From Betaproteobacteria bacterium (GTDB taxonomy: Bacteria; Pseudomonadota; Gammaproteobacteria; Burkholderiales; Casimicrobiaceae): a stretch of DNA of 64,000 bases. The stretch is taken from NCBI GenBank assembly GCA_013298765.1, contig JAAFJA010000003.1, positions 372,001 through 436,000 of the forward strand, in the 5' to 3' direction. A program made the position numbers and the translations under genes. The notes under the pieces were generated by a model. That model searched no databases. It was not told where the DNA came from and saw nothing but the letters and a program-made list of their open reading frames with translations. Below are positions 9,060 through 15,513 of the stretch, piece after piece (positions within the stretch are counted from its first letter, which is position 1; every line of letters starts with the position of its first letter).

Positions 9060-9476
9060 CTAGTCCCACGGATTGATCACATTGAGCCCCGCAGCCACGA
9101 ACGGAGCGGCATCGCGCGTTGCGATACTCAAGTCGTTAGCGGCGGCAGTGGCTGCGATGTAGCCATCGGCCACGCCGATGCCTTGCCCATTCGCCCTCGC
9201 GCGGGCGCGCAGCGTTGCGTACGCAGTTGCCGCATCGGCATCAAACGGCAAAATCCGCCCGCGAAACAGCGGCACGATGCGCCGCTCGATGTTTTCATGC
9301 AGCGCATCCTTGCGCCGACCCTCGGGCAGCGCCGCGATCCCGAAGCGCAACTCCGCCAAACTGATCGCTGCCAAAAAAAGCGTTTCCACATTCTGCGCAT
9401 CAATCCACGCCACCACTTTCGGATCGGGCGACACGCGCAGCGGCTCCGAAATCACATTCGTATCGATCAGAATCAT
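9060..9476 (-). CDS. PIN-domain toxin, VapC/FitB type
   Basis: Small ribonuclease-type toxin of 138 residues. The PIN fold is shown by the N-terminal MILIDTNVISE with its first metal-binding aspartate, the acidic LAELRFGI segment in the middle, and the C-terminal GVADGYIAATA with further acidic ligands and the late TRD/NPWD stretch. The start codon overlaps the antitoxin stop (ATGA at 9473-9476). That gives the usual antitoxin-first order and coupled translation. PIN toxins of this group cleave RNA when freed from their antitoxin; the target RNA is unknown here. Confidence 0.92.
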   Translation of the reverse strand: MILIDTNVISEPLRVSPDPKVVAWIDAQNVETLFLAAISLAELRFGIAALPEGRRKDALHENIERRIVPLFRGRILPFDADAATAYATLRARARANGQGIGVADGYIAATAAANDLSIATRDAAPFVAAGLNVINPWD

Positions 9477-9712
9477 TCGAAGCTCATCGGCTCGGCAGGT
9501 GTTTTGTCGCGCGAAAGATCAAGCTCCACGCCGCCCGCCTCGTTGCCAATCTCAGCCAGAAGCGAGCCGAGCAACACGCGCCCGCTCGGCCGAACCGCGT
9601 TCTCCAGAATCAGCCGAACCTCCGCCTCAGCGCTGCGCCCAGCAATCGCCGCACGCACGCGAAGCGCCGTGTGCAGCTCGGGAGAGAGGTTTCTAACGGT
9701 AATCGAAGCCAT
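9473..9712 (-). CDS. Ribbon-helix-helix antitoxin, FitA type
   Basis: DNA-binding antitoxin of 79 residues from the ATG at 9712. A longer frame to 9796 would start inside the operator and is rejected. The N-terminus MASITVRNLSPELHTALRVR is the FitA/Arc-like ribbon-helix-helix segment, followed by AxAGRSxEAEVRxIL, typical of FitA-like antitoxins. The tail (about residues 50-79) is the part expected to wrap the PIN toxin. It should repress its own operon together with the toxin; a matching palindrome sits just upstream. Confidence 0.9.
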   Translation of the reverse strand: MASITVRNLSPELHTALRVRAAIAGRSAEAEVRLILENAVRPSGRVLLGSLLAEIGNEAGGVELDLSRDKTPAEPMSFE

Positions 9713-9728
9713 GATGCAAAAGCACCGA

Positions 9729-9765
9729 ATGATTGCAATGATTGCATTATAAGAAAATGCAATCA
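9729..9765 (-). promoter_or_regulatory. Operator/promoter of the FitAB-like operon
   Basis: A perfect 10-bp inverted repeat (TGATTGCATT at 9739-9748, AATGCAATCA at 9756-9765) is separated by 7 bp. A third half-site in direct orientation lies beside it (ATGATTGCA at 9729-9737 and 9738-9746). Read on the minus strand, the spacer and left arm contain TATAAT (9751-9746), a perfect -10 box. Repressor binding would therefore block the promoter directly. The repeat ends about 17 bp upstream of the antitoxin start. Confidence 0.72.
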
Positions 9766-9919
9766 CTTGCGGTTCGTGATGAATCGTCCGAACCAATTAT
9801 TCCGAAACATCGAGAGCCCCGCATTTATTGGGGCTACAGCTACAAAAATGCATCACGCTAGTTTTAGCAAATCATCGTCCTATCCCGAATCATTGGGGCG
9901 ATTCAGGCGAAAGGCATTG

Positions 9920-9990
9920 ATAAGCGCTGAACACATCGCGCGCTTCTATGCGCAGCACGACGAAGCTTGGGGTTTCCATCGCCGCTTGAT
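9920..9990 (+). pseudogene. Relic of an amidase gene, left part
   Basis: The frame at about 9947-9989 encodes AQHDEAWGFHRRL. This aligns with EQHDNAWAFRRRF of the intact amidase at 8722-8769, and the nucleotides also match clearly. Similarity stops at about 9989, exactly where the RelE-like gene on the other strand ends, and resumes at about 10694. Upstream of about 9920 the likeness fades. The piece is on the same strand as the intact amidase. Confidence 0.72.
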
Positions 9991-9992
9991 CG

Positions 9993-10358
9993 CTATTGAA
10001 CCGTCCGCTTAACCGGCTTCTTCACAGCACGCTTCACGTCCAACTTTTCTGGAGCCTGGGGATTGACTCTCGTAAGCCGCGCTGCTGCGTCTACATAGAT
10101 CGCATCGTTCTCTCGCTTGCCCACAGCAAGCACGATCACGACAATCACCTTGTCGTCCACACGATAGATGAGTCGGTAGCCCTGTTTGCGCAGCTTGATG
10201 CGGTAATACCCGGCGAGCGCACCGCGCAGCGCATCGCCTGGCACGTGAGGCGATTCAAGCCGCTTCGCGAGTGCTTTTTTTAGAGGCGCTTTAACAGAGC
10301 CGTCTAGCTGCTCCCATTCTTTGAGCGCGGCCTCCTCGAATACCAATCCGTAAGTCAT
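9993..10358 (-). CDS. RelE/ParE superfamily toxin
   Basis: Toxin of 121 residues. The first about 85 match the RelE fold: an N-terminal YGLVFEEAALKEWEQLD, then LxGYYRIKLRKQGYRLIYRV, the central strand pair with the basic residues typical of ribosome-dependent mRNA cleavage, and VIVLAVGKRENDAIY. The last 25 residues form an unusual Lys/Arg-rich tail (VKRAVKKPVKRTV). Its codons run to the insertion boundary with the amidase relic. The antitoxin gene lies 15 bp upstream on the same strand. RelE-type activity is family knowledge and has not been shown for this protein. Confidence 0.9.
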   Translation of the reverse strand: MTYGLVFEEAALKEWEQLDGSVKAPLKKALAKRLESPHVPGDALRGALAGYYRIKLRKQGYRLIYRVDDKVIVVIVLAVGKRENDAIYVDAAARLTRVNPQAPEKLDVKRAVKKPVKRTVQ

Positions 10359-10373
10359 CGGCGCGGCAGTCGC

Positions 10374-10622
10374 TTAAAGGTCTTTGAGACTGACCTTCAC
10401 GAACTTGCCACGCGCTTCACGTTGCTTGATGATCGGCGCGAGTCGCACCTCATCAAGTTCGTCAAGCAGCGCTTCAAAAACCTCTGGATCGACCATGTAG
10501 AAAGCGGGCTTGTTGTGACTGAGCACAGCAACCGGGCGTTTATCCGCCTCGCGCAACACCTTCGCGGGATTGTTCTTGAAATCCGACATGCTGACGGCGA
10601 GTCCGGCAAGAAGTGTTTGCAT
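10374..10622 (-). CDS. Phd/YefM (StbD-like) antitoxin
   Basis: Antitoxin of 82 residues. The N-terminal DNA-binding part reads VSMSDFKNNPAKVLREAD, followed by PVAVLSHNKPAFYMVDPEVFEAL. This is the standard Phd/YefM pattern of a short helix, a beta pair and the NxPxxY(M/L)xxPxxYExL-type segment. The acidic and then basic C-terminus is the expected toxin-binding tail. It lies first in the operon, 15 bp ahead of the RelE-like gene, as expected for an autorepressing pair. Confidence 0.9.
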   Translation of the reverse strand: MQTLLAGLAVSMSDFKNNPAKVLREADKRPVAVLSHNKPAFYMVDPEVFEALLDELDEVRLAPIIKQREARGKFVKVSLKDL

Positions 10623-10640
10623 GATGGCTTTATTTGAGGG

Positions 10641-10671
10641 ACTAAAACAGGGATGATTTTATCCCTTTTTG
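10641..10671 (-). promoter_or_regulatory. Likely operator of the Phd/RelE-like operon
   Basis: Inverted repeat AGGGAT (10649-10654) and ATCCCT (10661-10666) with a 6-bp AT-rich spacer. It extends imperfectly outward through A-rich and T-rich flanks to about 10644-10671. It ends 22-27 bp before the antitoxin ATG (10622), where Phd-type repressors normally bind. Confidence 0.55.
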
Positions 10672-10693
10672 GCATGATTGACTAACTTAATTG

Positions 10694-10928
10694 GTGAAGC
10701 AACAACTGCTCGGCGCTGACCGCGTACTCCTCATGCCCATCAAGCCTGGTATCGCCCCGTTACTCACAGCCGAAGAATCCGAACTACAACACTAACGCGA
10801 CGCCGCGATTCAAATACGGTGCATAACAGGCTTGAGCGGCATCCCGCAGATTCTCTTTTCGATGGCATCGCGTCTCAGTGCGCCGATCGGGATTTCGTGC
10901 CTGGGCCGCGTGGCGCGGATCGTGGGTT
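10694..10928 (+). pseudogene. Relic of an amidase gene, right part
   Basis: The sequence is close at nucleotide level to the last about 250 bp of the intact amidase. The frame gives QQLLGADRVLLMP, then APLLTAEESELQ, then a premature TAA (about 10793), and continues in frame as RDAAIQIRCITGLSG and MASRLSAPIGIS. The intact gene has QLLGNDGVLLMP, APLLTAEESELQ, RDAAIQMLCIAGLSG and MASRLGAPLGIS. Only about 12 bases of the amidase are missing between this part and the left part, replaced by the about 700-bp toxin-antitoxin cassette. From 10929 to 11174 I see nothing recognisable. Confidence 0.85.
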
Positions 10929-11174
10929 GATTCGGCTCACTCTTCGATCAAGTCCGGTATCGATGCAAAGCGCGGGCGCAAGGCTATCTTTGCACAGGCA
11001 AAACGGACGTGCGGTCTCGGGAAGAAAAGATCCCACCTCGACGTTCGGGAATTCAACTACCCCGAGTATTGCGTTTCCTCGACGGCCAGAGTGCGGAAGT
11101 TGAAAGCACCTGTCTGATTCTCGCTGTTTTCTTTGTTTCGCTTGCTGGTCATCGAATTGAGATTCGGTGACTAA

Positions 11175-12125
11175 CTACCAGGTTACCCAATGACTTGGGA
11201 TAGATGTGGTGTCAAGAACTATCAGCTGATGCTCGTTCCGAGTTGCATAGCGCTCTCCGTGCGCAATTGCATCGCTTTGCGTTGCAAATACCCTTAGCGA
11301 ACGGCGTCGACCGGAGCCTTGGCCCGACACATACTCTTTCACGACGGCGAAAGTGTTGGTTCTGTTTCTAGGCTCTATAAAGACCAACTTCACGTCGCTT
11401 TGCTTAAGCAATTTGCGGCCACCGAGTCCCGGGCTACTCCTCTTGTTGATAAGCGCGGCTGCGTGTGACAGCAAGAGGTCGAATGCAAGGCAAATACCAA
11501 GAGACGAGCGGAGCGAGCTTTCGAGTTCGGAGAATAGAACCTGCCCCGCTAGCGCGTGCGCTGAGGCGTGGCGGCGTTTTCTCATAGCGACAAAATCCGC
11601 TTGCGCGTCAAGGATCGCAACCCGACACCGGCTGGTTAACGACGTAACCTGACTCCACGGGGCTTCAACACCAAAAGACTTCAAAATTTCCGCGACATCT
11701 TCTTCATCGATGTTGGATGCAGCGTAACCGAAGGAGTACTCTGAAAGTTGCTGAACGTTCGATGTTGCGCCAACTATCGGAGTTAGGTTCGCGACGAGCC
11801 ACGCCACGCGGTTTGTAGGTGCCTCGAACTTGAGTCGAAAGCGCACGCCTTCTAAAGCCCCTAACGTTGTCGCCTTCTGTAGAGGCACCGAGAGGTCTGT
11901 AAACGCAAGATTCGGATTTGTAAATGACCGCAACGCTTCGACTGTGCGATCCCGGATGAATGTTTCGACGGTTGCAAACACTAATACTGCGAGTCCCTGC
12001 CGCAACATCCGGGCGCGTGCGTTGTGGGTTACTTCAGCGGGCGCTTTGTCGATCAGGGCGTTATCAGAAAGACAATCACTCAGCACAACCAAGGTCTGCC
12101 GCAAAGACTCTCTCGCGTCGGCCAT
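11175..12125 (-). CDS. HEPN-domain protein (RiboL-PSP / MAE_28990-like), partner of DUF262 gene
   Basis: Protein of 316 residues. The first about 215 are largely helical and carry a HEPN-type motif R-x4-H at Arg185-His190 (RKRRHASAHA). In active HEPN RNases this arginine and histidine form the catalytic site. The N-terminal helix pair (RQGLAVLVFATVETFIRDR) fits the membrane-free HEPN families described next to DUF262 genes. The last about 90 residues form a separate basic segment ending IPSHWVTW, which I do not recognise. The start lies 4 bp after the DUF262 stop with no strong ribosome-binding site, so translation is probably coupled. The function is inferred to be an RNase effector of a defence or toxin-antitoxin-like system. 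Confidence 0.68.
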   Translation of the reverse strand: MADARESLRQTLVVLSDCLSDNALIDKAPAEVTHNARARMLRQGLAVLVFATVETFIRDRTVEALRSFTNPNLAFTDLSVPLQKATTLGALEGVRFRLKFEAPTNRVAWLVANLTPIVGATSNVQQLSEYSFGYAASNIDEEDVAEILKSFGVEAPWSQVTSLTSRCRVAILDAQADFVAMRKRRHASAHALAGQVLFSELESSLRSSLGICLAFDLLLSHAAALINKRSSPGLGGRKLLKQSDVKLVFIEPRNRTNTFAVVKEYVSGQGSGRRRSLRVFATQSDAIAHGERYATRNEHQLIVLDTTSIPSHWVTW

Positions 12126-12129
12126 AGGT

Positions 12130-13251
12130 TCACAAGGACCTGAGCATTTTGAGCACTTCGTCCACGCGTTTTCGAACGAATGAAGGAGTGTTGGTGCCCT
12201 GTCGAACAGATTTCTCGAATTCGCTATCGCGGAAAAGTGCCGCGGTGGCCGAAACTGCCGCGCTAGAGTTTGAGATTGCTTTTGCGAGTTCAGCGTTTGT
12301 CAGCTCGCCCACTGCCAACATTTCCGCGTCGAACATTCCGCCCAAGAACTGTGAGCGCCATACCGCTCCAGTATGGCGCTTAAACGAGTGATCATTCCAG
12401 ATATCACGACAACCATTCAAGGACCGAAGAAAATCCGCTCGCAGCGATTCGATTTCCTTCGTCTTGAGGTGCTGGTTTTTTGACATGTAACCGTCAAGTT
12501 CCCCTCGGAGACTCCCCGAAAAAGTCCGCCAACTTTTTCGTAGAGCGAAGTAGCGAAGGACGTACTCGGCATCTTCCATGTTTTTGTATGCGGGCGATTT
12601 ATCCGATGTAATTTTCAGTTGCTCGCGAAGAAACGGTGTTTCGGAAAGCGAAAAGATGACATCACTTAGCGCGCCGCGATACGCAACCTTTCGAAGTTCT
12701 TGTGGCAGCATCGGTTCGCCGCCGCGATTTAGGCGAGTGAACACCTCGAACTTTAGAGATGGATTAGATTGCTTCAACAACGTCACAACACGCACGTAAG
12801 GGCGAATTTTCAAGGCGTTTTGTAGCGGTTCGGGAAGGTTGTCAAACGATCGATCTTCAAGCTCGGCAAAGTTTTCGAGCGCGCGCAGCTTTAGCTTTTC
12901 GACCATAAAAGATCGAATCGCAGTCAGGCGCTGCTTACCATCCACCACAGAATACTGTCCGTATTCGTCCTCTGCCAGGTAGATTGGAGGAACCGGGACG
13001 TTAAGCAGGAACGACTCGATCAATGCTGACTGTTTCTCGGCCGACCATCGTTCTCGACGCTGAAAGTCAGGATCAAGGTTGATAGCCGTAGCTCCTGTCG
13101 GGCCAGGTGTCATCATTCCGGCGAGCGAACCCAAAGAGAGGTCTGCGGCCTGGTACACCAAACTGTCCTGAGCCTCTAGGAAGCGGCGGATTATTCTCTC
13201 GATCTGAGTGCCGGTAGCACTTTGTGCTGCGGCAGCAATTCGGCCAGCCAT
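12130..13251 (-). CDS. DUF262 (GmrSD/ParB-like nuclease fold) protein
   Basis: Protein of 373 residues. The DUF262 N-domain is shown by PDFQRRERWSAEKQSALIES (61-80), NVPVPPIYLAE (84-94) and VVDGKQRLTAI (102-112). The latter is the DGxQR motif, which in this family is linked to nucleotide hydrolysis or DNA cleavage. FTRLNRGGEP (171-180) is the usual FxxxNxGG segment. The C-terminal 180 residues are helical and lack the DUF1524 HNH domain of GmrD, so this is a DUF262-only subunit. A good Shine-Dalgarno AGAGGA lies at 13257-13262. It is the first gene of a two-gene operon with the HEPN gene; the pair is the most defence-like element in the window. Confidence 0.85.
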   Translation of the reverse strand: MAGRIAAAAQSATGTQIERIIRRFLEAQDSLVYQAADLSLGSLAGMMTPGPTGATAINLDPDFQRRERWSAEKQSALIESFLLNVPVPPIYLAEDEYGQYSVVDGKQRLTAIRSFMVEKLKLRALENFAELEDRSFDNLPEPLQNALKIRPYVRVVTLLKQSNPSLKFEVFTRLNRGGEPMLPQELRKVAYRGALSDVIFSLSETPFLREQLKITSDKSPAYKNMEDAEYVLRYFALRKSWRTFSGSLRGELDGYMSKNQHLKTKEIESLRADFLRSLNGCRDIWNDHSFKRHTGAVWRSQFLGGMFDAEMLAVGELTNAELAKAISNSSAAVSATAALFRDSEFEKSVRQGTNTPSFVRKRVDEVLKMLRSL

Positions 13252-13576
13252 GCTTTTCCTCTTAAAGAAACTTAACTCTATTCAAGCGATTCCTCGCAAG
13301 CAACGTTACGTCAAAATCCTATCTGATTCGGCTTGCGATGGACTTTTGCTATCTCAATCGTACTCGAGAATCGCGCTGAAGACTGCGCCGCGCCGAATCG
13401 GGATTAGTTGCAGCGGTTGCGATCAGTGCGGAAGCGACTTCGCGACCTTACAGTGTGCTCAGTCATTCTCGATTTCGTTGGCCTTTGGTGCGTATCGTTA
13501 ACACCTGAAAATGTCTCCGATAAGATGAGTTCTTGACACGATCTTGAAAAACTGATCCGGAACCGCGCGCCACATT
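13252..13576. other. Gap without a recognisable gene
   Basis: The interval between the DUF262 start and the hydrolase relic has no convincing open frame. It should hold the promoter of the DUF262-HEPN operon, reading leftward. Apart from the Shine-Dalgarno at 13257-13262 I could not pick out a confident -35/-10 pair. No clear repeats are seen. Confidence 0.5.
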
Positions 13577-13786
13577 TAAAGCTGGTTCAATGCATTCGTC
13601 CGCGCCACCATCGCATTCAGCAACACATCCGCCTCCGACCCCAAAATACTCCGCTCGCGCGTCTTTGGTTTCGTTGTGCGAGATACCGTCTTTGCAGCGG
13701 ATGAAAATCACTGCACTCTGCGCGGCGGGAGCGGCGTAGAGCGTATCGTGTCCGCACCTGACGATGTCCATCGCGTCAGCTCACAA
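13577..13786 (-). pseudogene. Relic of the allantoate/N-carbamoyl hydrolase gene (C-terminal end)
   Basis: The minus-strand frame gives DIVRCGHDTLYAAPAA, then AVIFIRCKDGISHNETKDA. After a frame change it gives EADVLLNAMVARTNALNQL and a stop. The intact hydrolase ends with GAGHDAVYAARTCP, AMIFIPCKDGISHNEIEDA and GANVLFQAMLETAG. Only about the last 65 residues are represented, and the frame is broken after the KDA segment. Orientation is the same as the intact gene at 15514-16800. It marks the right edge of the accessory island. Confidence 0.82.
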
Positions 13787-13795
13787 AGTTCGTCC

Positions 13796-14155
13796 CTACG
13801 CCCCACCCCGAAAAAGCGAAAAACCCCAGGGTGTGAATTTGAACGGCAGGTGATAGTGCTGCGCTGGGTCGGCGATGTGAAATCGGTAGGGGACTTCTTC
13901 GAGGAACGCGGGCGTGGGTAGCGTGATGCGTTGGCTGCGATAGAAGTCGCCGACGGCGAACAGCACTTCGTAGCCGCCCGCGTCGATGGCGTTGCTCATG
14001 AGCACGGGGTCGTCAAGCAGGCCTTTGCTATTGATTGCGCCGCGCACGAGGGGTGAGGCTTCGCCCAGACGAAAAAGCGCGACACCCAAGCCGACGGCGA
14101 CGCGGCCATTGGCCACGTCAACGCAGTGGATGGATAAGCCGCCAACGTTTGTCAT
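13796..14155 (-). CDS. Divergent 5-hydroxyisourate hydrolase-like (transthyretin-related) protein
   Basis: Cytosolic protein of 119 residues with the transthyretin-like fold: GLSIHCVDVANGRVA at the N-terminus, GGYEVLFAVGDFYRSQ in the middle and HYHLPFKFTPWGFSLFRGG at the end. Compared with the standard UraH at 17423-17776, the first histidine (SIHCVD) and the YH histidine are kept. The DGR segment that carries the active-site arginine is replaced by SKGL, and the C-terminal YRGS signature reads FRGG. It may therefore hydrolyse something other than 5-hydroxyisourate, or be a specialised paralogue. It lies in line with the Bug receptor and the hydrolase on the minus strand. Confidence 0.78.
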   Translation of the reverse strand: MTNVGGLSIHCVDVANGRVAVGLGVALFRLGEASPLVRGAINSKGLLDDPVLMSNAIDAGGYEVLFAVGDFYRSQRITLPTPAFLEEVPYRFHIADPAQHYHLPFKFTPWGFSLFRGGA

Positions 14156-14367
14156 GCGTTTAGTTTACGGAAAAGCTGAATAAGTGTCTTGCGCCCGAGG
14201 CAAACTTGCCGACCTTCGATCGGGCATCCTTGGATTTGGGCCCGGTCGAGGAGATCGCAGCTGCATCGAAAATGCTCAACATAGCCCCGCTATGCCTCGC
14301 ATTGTTCGATTTCGCACTCGATCCCAAACCAAGGCGCGCTGCATCGCAGAACTTGTTCAGCTTTTCC

Positions 14368-15348
14368 TCAACTGAGTTTCGCGCCCGAGGCCTTCACGAC
14401 CGGCGCCCAATCGGTGACTTGCTTGTTGACGAAGCTGCCGAATTCGGCCATCGATTTGCGCTGCATCGCAACGCCCATGTCTTCGAGGCGCTTTGCGATG
14501 TCTGGGCGCGCGAGCACGTCGGCTAAAGCCGCGTGTACCTTCGCTGCAATATCGTTTGGCAGACCGGCGGGCGCGGAAATGCCCAAAAAGTTCTCTGCCA
14601 CCAGCTTCGGAAAACCCGCTTCGCCCACGGTGGGGATATCGGGCGCGAGACCGATGCGTGCGCGCGAGGTGACGGCGATGCCTTTGAGCTTGCCGTCTTT
14701 AATGTGGGGCACGTTTTGCGTGAGTGTGTCGATTGCGAATTGCAGCGTGCCGCCCAAAAGATCGGCCGCCATCGGGCCAGAGCCGCGGTAGGGCACATGC
14801 TCCATGTTCAATTTGTATTCGGTTTTGAATAGTTCGCCAACGATATGCCCGATGGAGCCCACGCCGCCAGAGCCGAAGTTCACCGGCTTCGTTTGCGCGC
14901 GAATCCACGCCACCAATTCAGTGACCGTTTTTGCGGGCACGCTCGGGTGAACCACGAACACGTTCGGCACGGCACCGATATAGCCAATGTGCGCGAAGCT
15001 TTTGATGGGGTCGTACGTGGGTTGAGCCAGCATGAAAGGCGAGATGCTGATCGGCGCAGTGTTTGATAGCAAGAAGGTATAACCATCCGCCGTCGATTTC
15101 GCGACATCAGCGCCACCAATCGTTCCGCCCGCACCGGGTTTGTTCTCCACGATCACGGGCTGCCCCAGCTTTTCTTGAAGACCCGGCTGCAACAGGCGCG
15201 CCACGATGTCTGACGAACCGCCTGGCGCGAAGGTGACCACAATCCGAATCGGCTTATTCGGCCAGGCTTGCGCAAACGCAGGCAAAGCGTGGAGCGCGGG
15301 CAGGCTCGCGGAGGCGAGCAAAAAATCGCGGCGGTTGAATGCTTTCAT
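14368..15348 (-). CDS. Bug-family tripartite tricarboxylate transporter substrate-binding protein (TctC-like)
   Basis: Periplasmic receptor of 326 residues. It starts MKAFNRRDFLLASASLPALH, a twin-arginine-like RRDF followed by a hydrophobic signal segment cleaved near AFAQAW. The Bug core is evident: WPNKPIRIVVTFAPGGSSDIV, the EKLGQPVIVENKPGAGGTIG loop, and later GLAPDIPTVGEAGFP. These receptors are abundant in Burkholderiales, often without a neighbouring membrane pair, and none is seen here. Its place between the HIU-like gene and the hydrolase gene suggests binding of a ureide- or carboxylate-type compound. Confidence 0.92.
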   Translation of the reverse strand: MKAFNRRDFLLASASLPALHALPAFAQAWPNKPIRIVVTFAPGGSSDIVARLLQPGLQEKLGQPVIVENKPGAGGTIGGADVAKSTADGYTFLLSNTAPISISPFMLAQPTYDPIKSFAHIGYIGAVPNVFVVHPSVPAKTVTELVAWIRAQTKPVNFGSGGVGSIGHIVGELFKTEYKLNMEHVPYRGSGPMAADLLGGTLQFAIDTLTQNVPHIKDGKLKGIAVTSRARIGLAPDIPTVGEAGFPKLVAENFLGISAPAGLPNDIAAKVHAALADVLARPDIAKRLEDMGVAMQRKSMAEFGSFVNKQVTDWAPVVKASGAKLS

Positions 15349-15513
15349 GACGGTTCCCTTTTTTGAACGGACGTTGCCATCGTGAAGTTTGTTCGCAAGC
15401 GGTGCAAGAGCAGAGGACGATTCGCGAGGCGCTGTTTAGATGGACTACATGCCGAACGAAGCGAGAAACATACCAATCGCGTGCGAAAAAGGTGCTTTGC
15501 GAGCAACTCGCGG

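Noticed and set aside
13463-13771. Apparent 102-codon gene on the minus strand
   Set aside because: Its first part is a broken copy of the hydrolase C-terminus and the rest is out-of-frame sequence, so it is listed as a relic.
14184-14526. Short plus-strand frames between the HIU-like gene and the Bug receptor gene
   Set aside because: They have no ribosome-binding site or recognised motif and run antisense into the Bug receptor gene.
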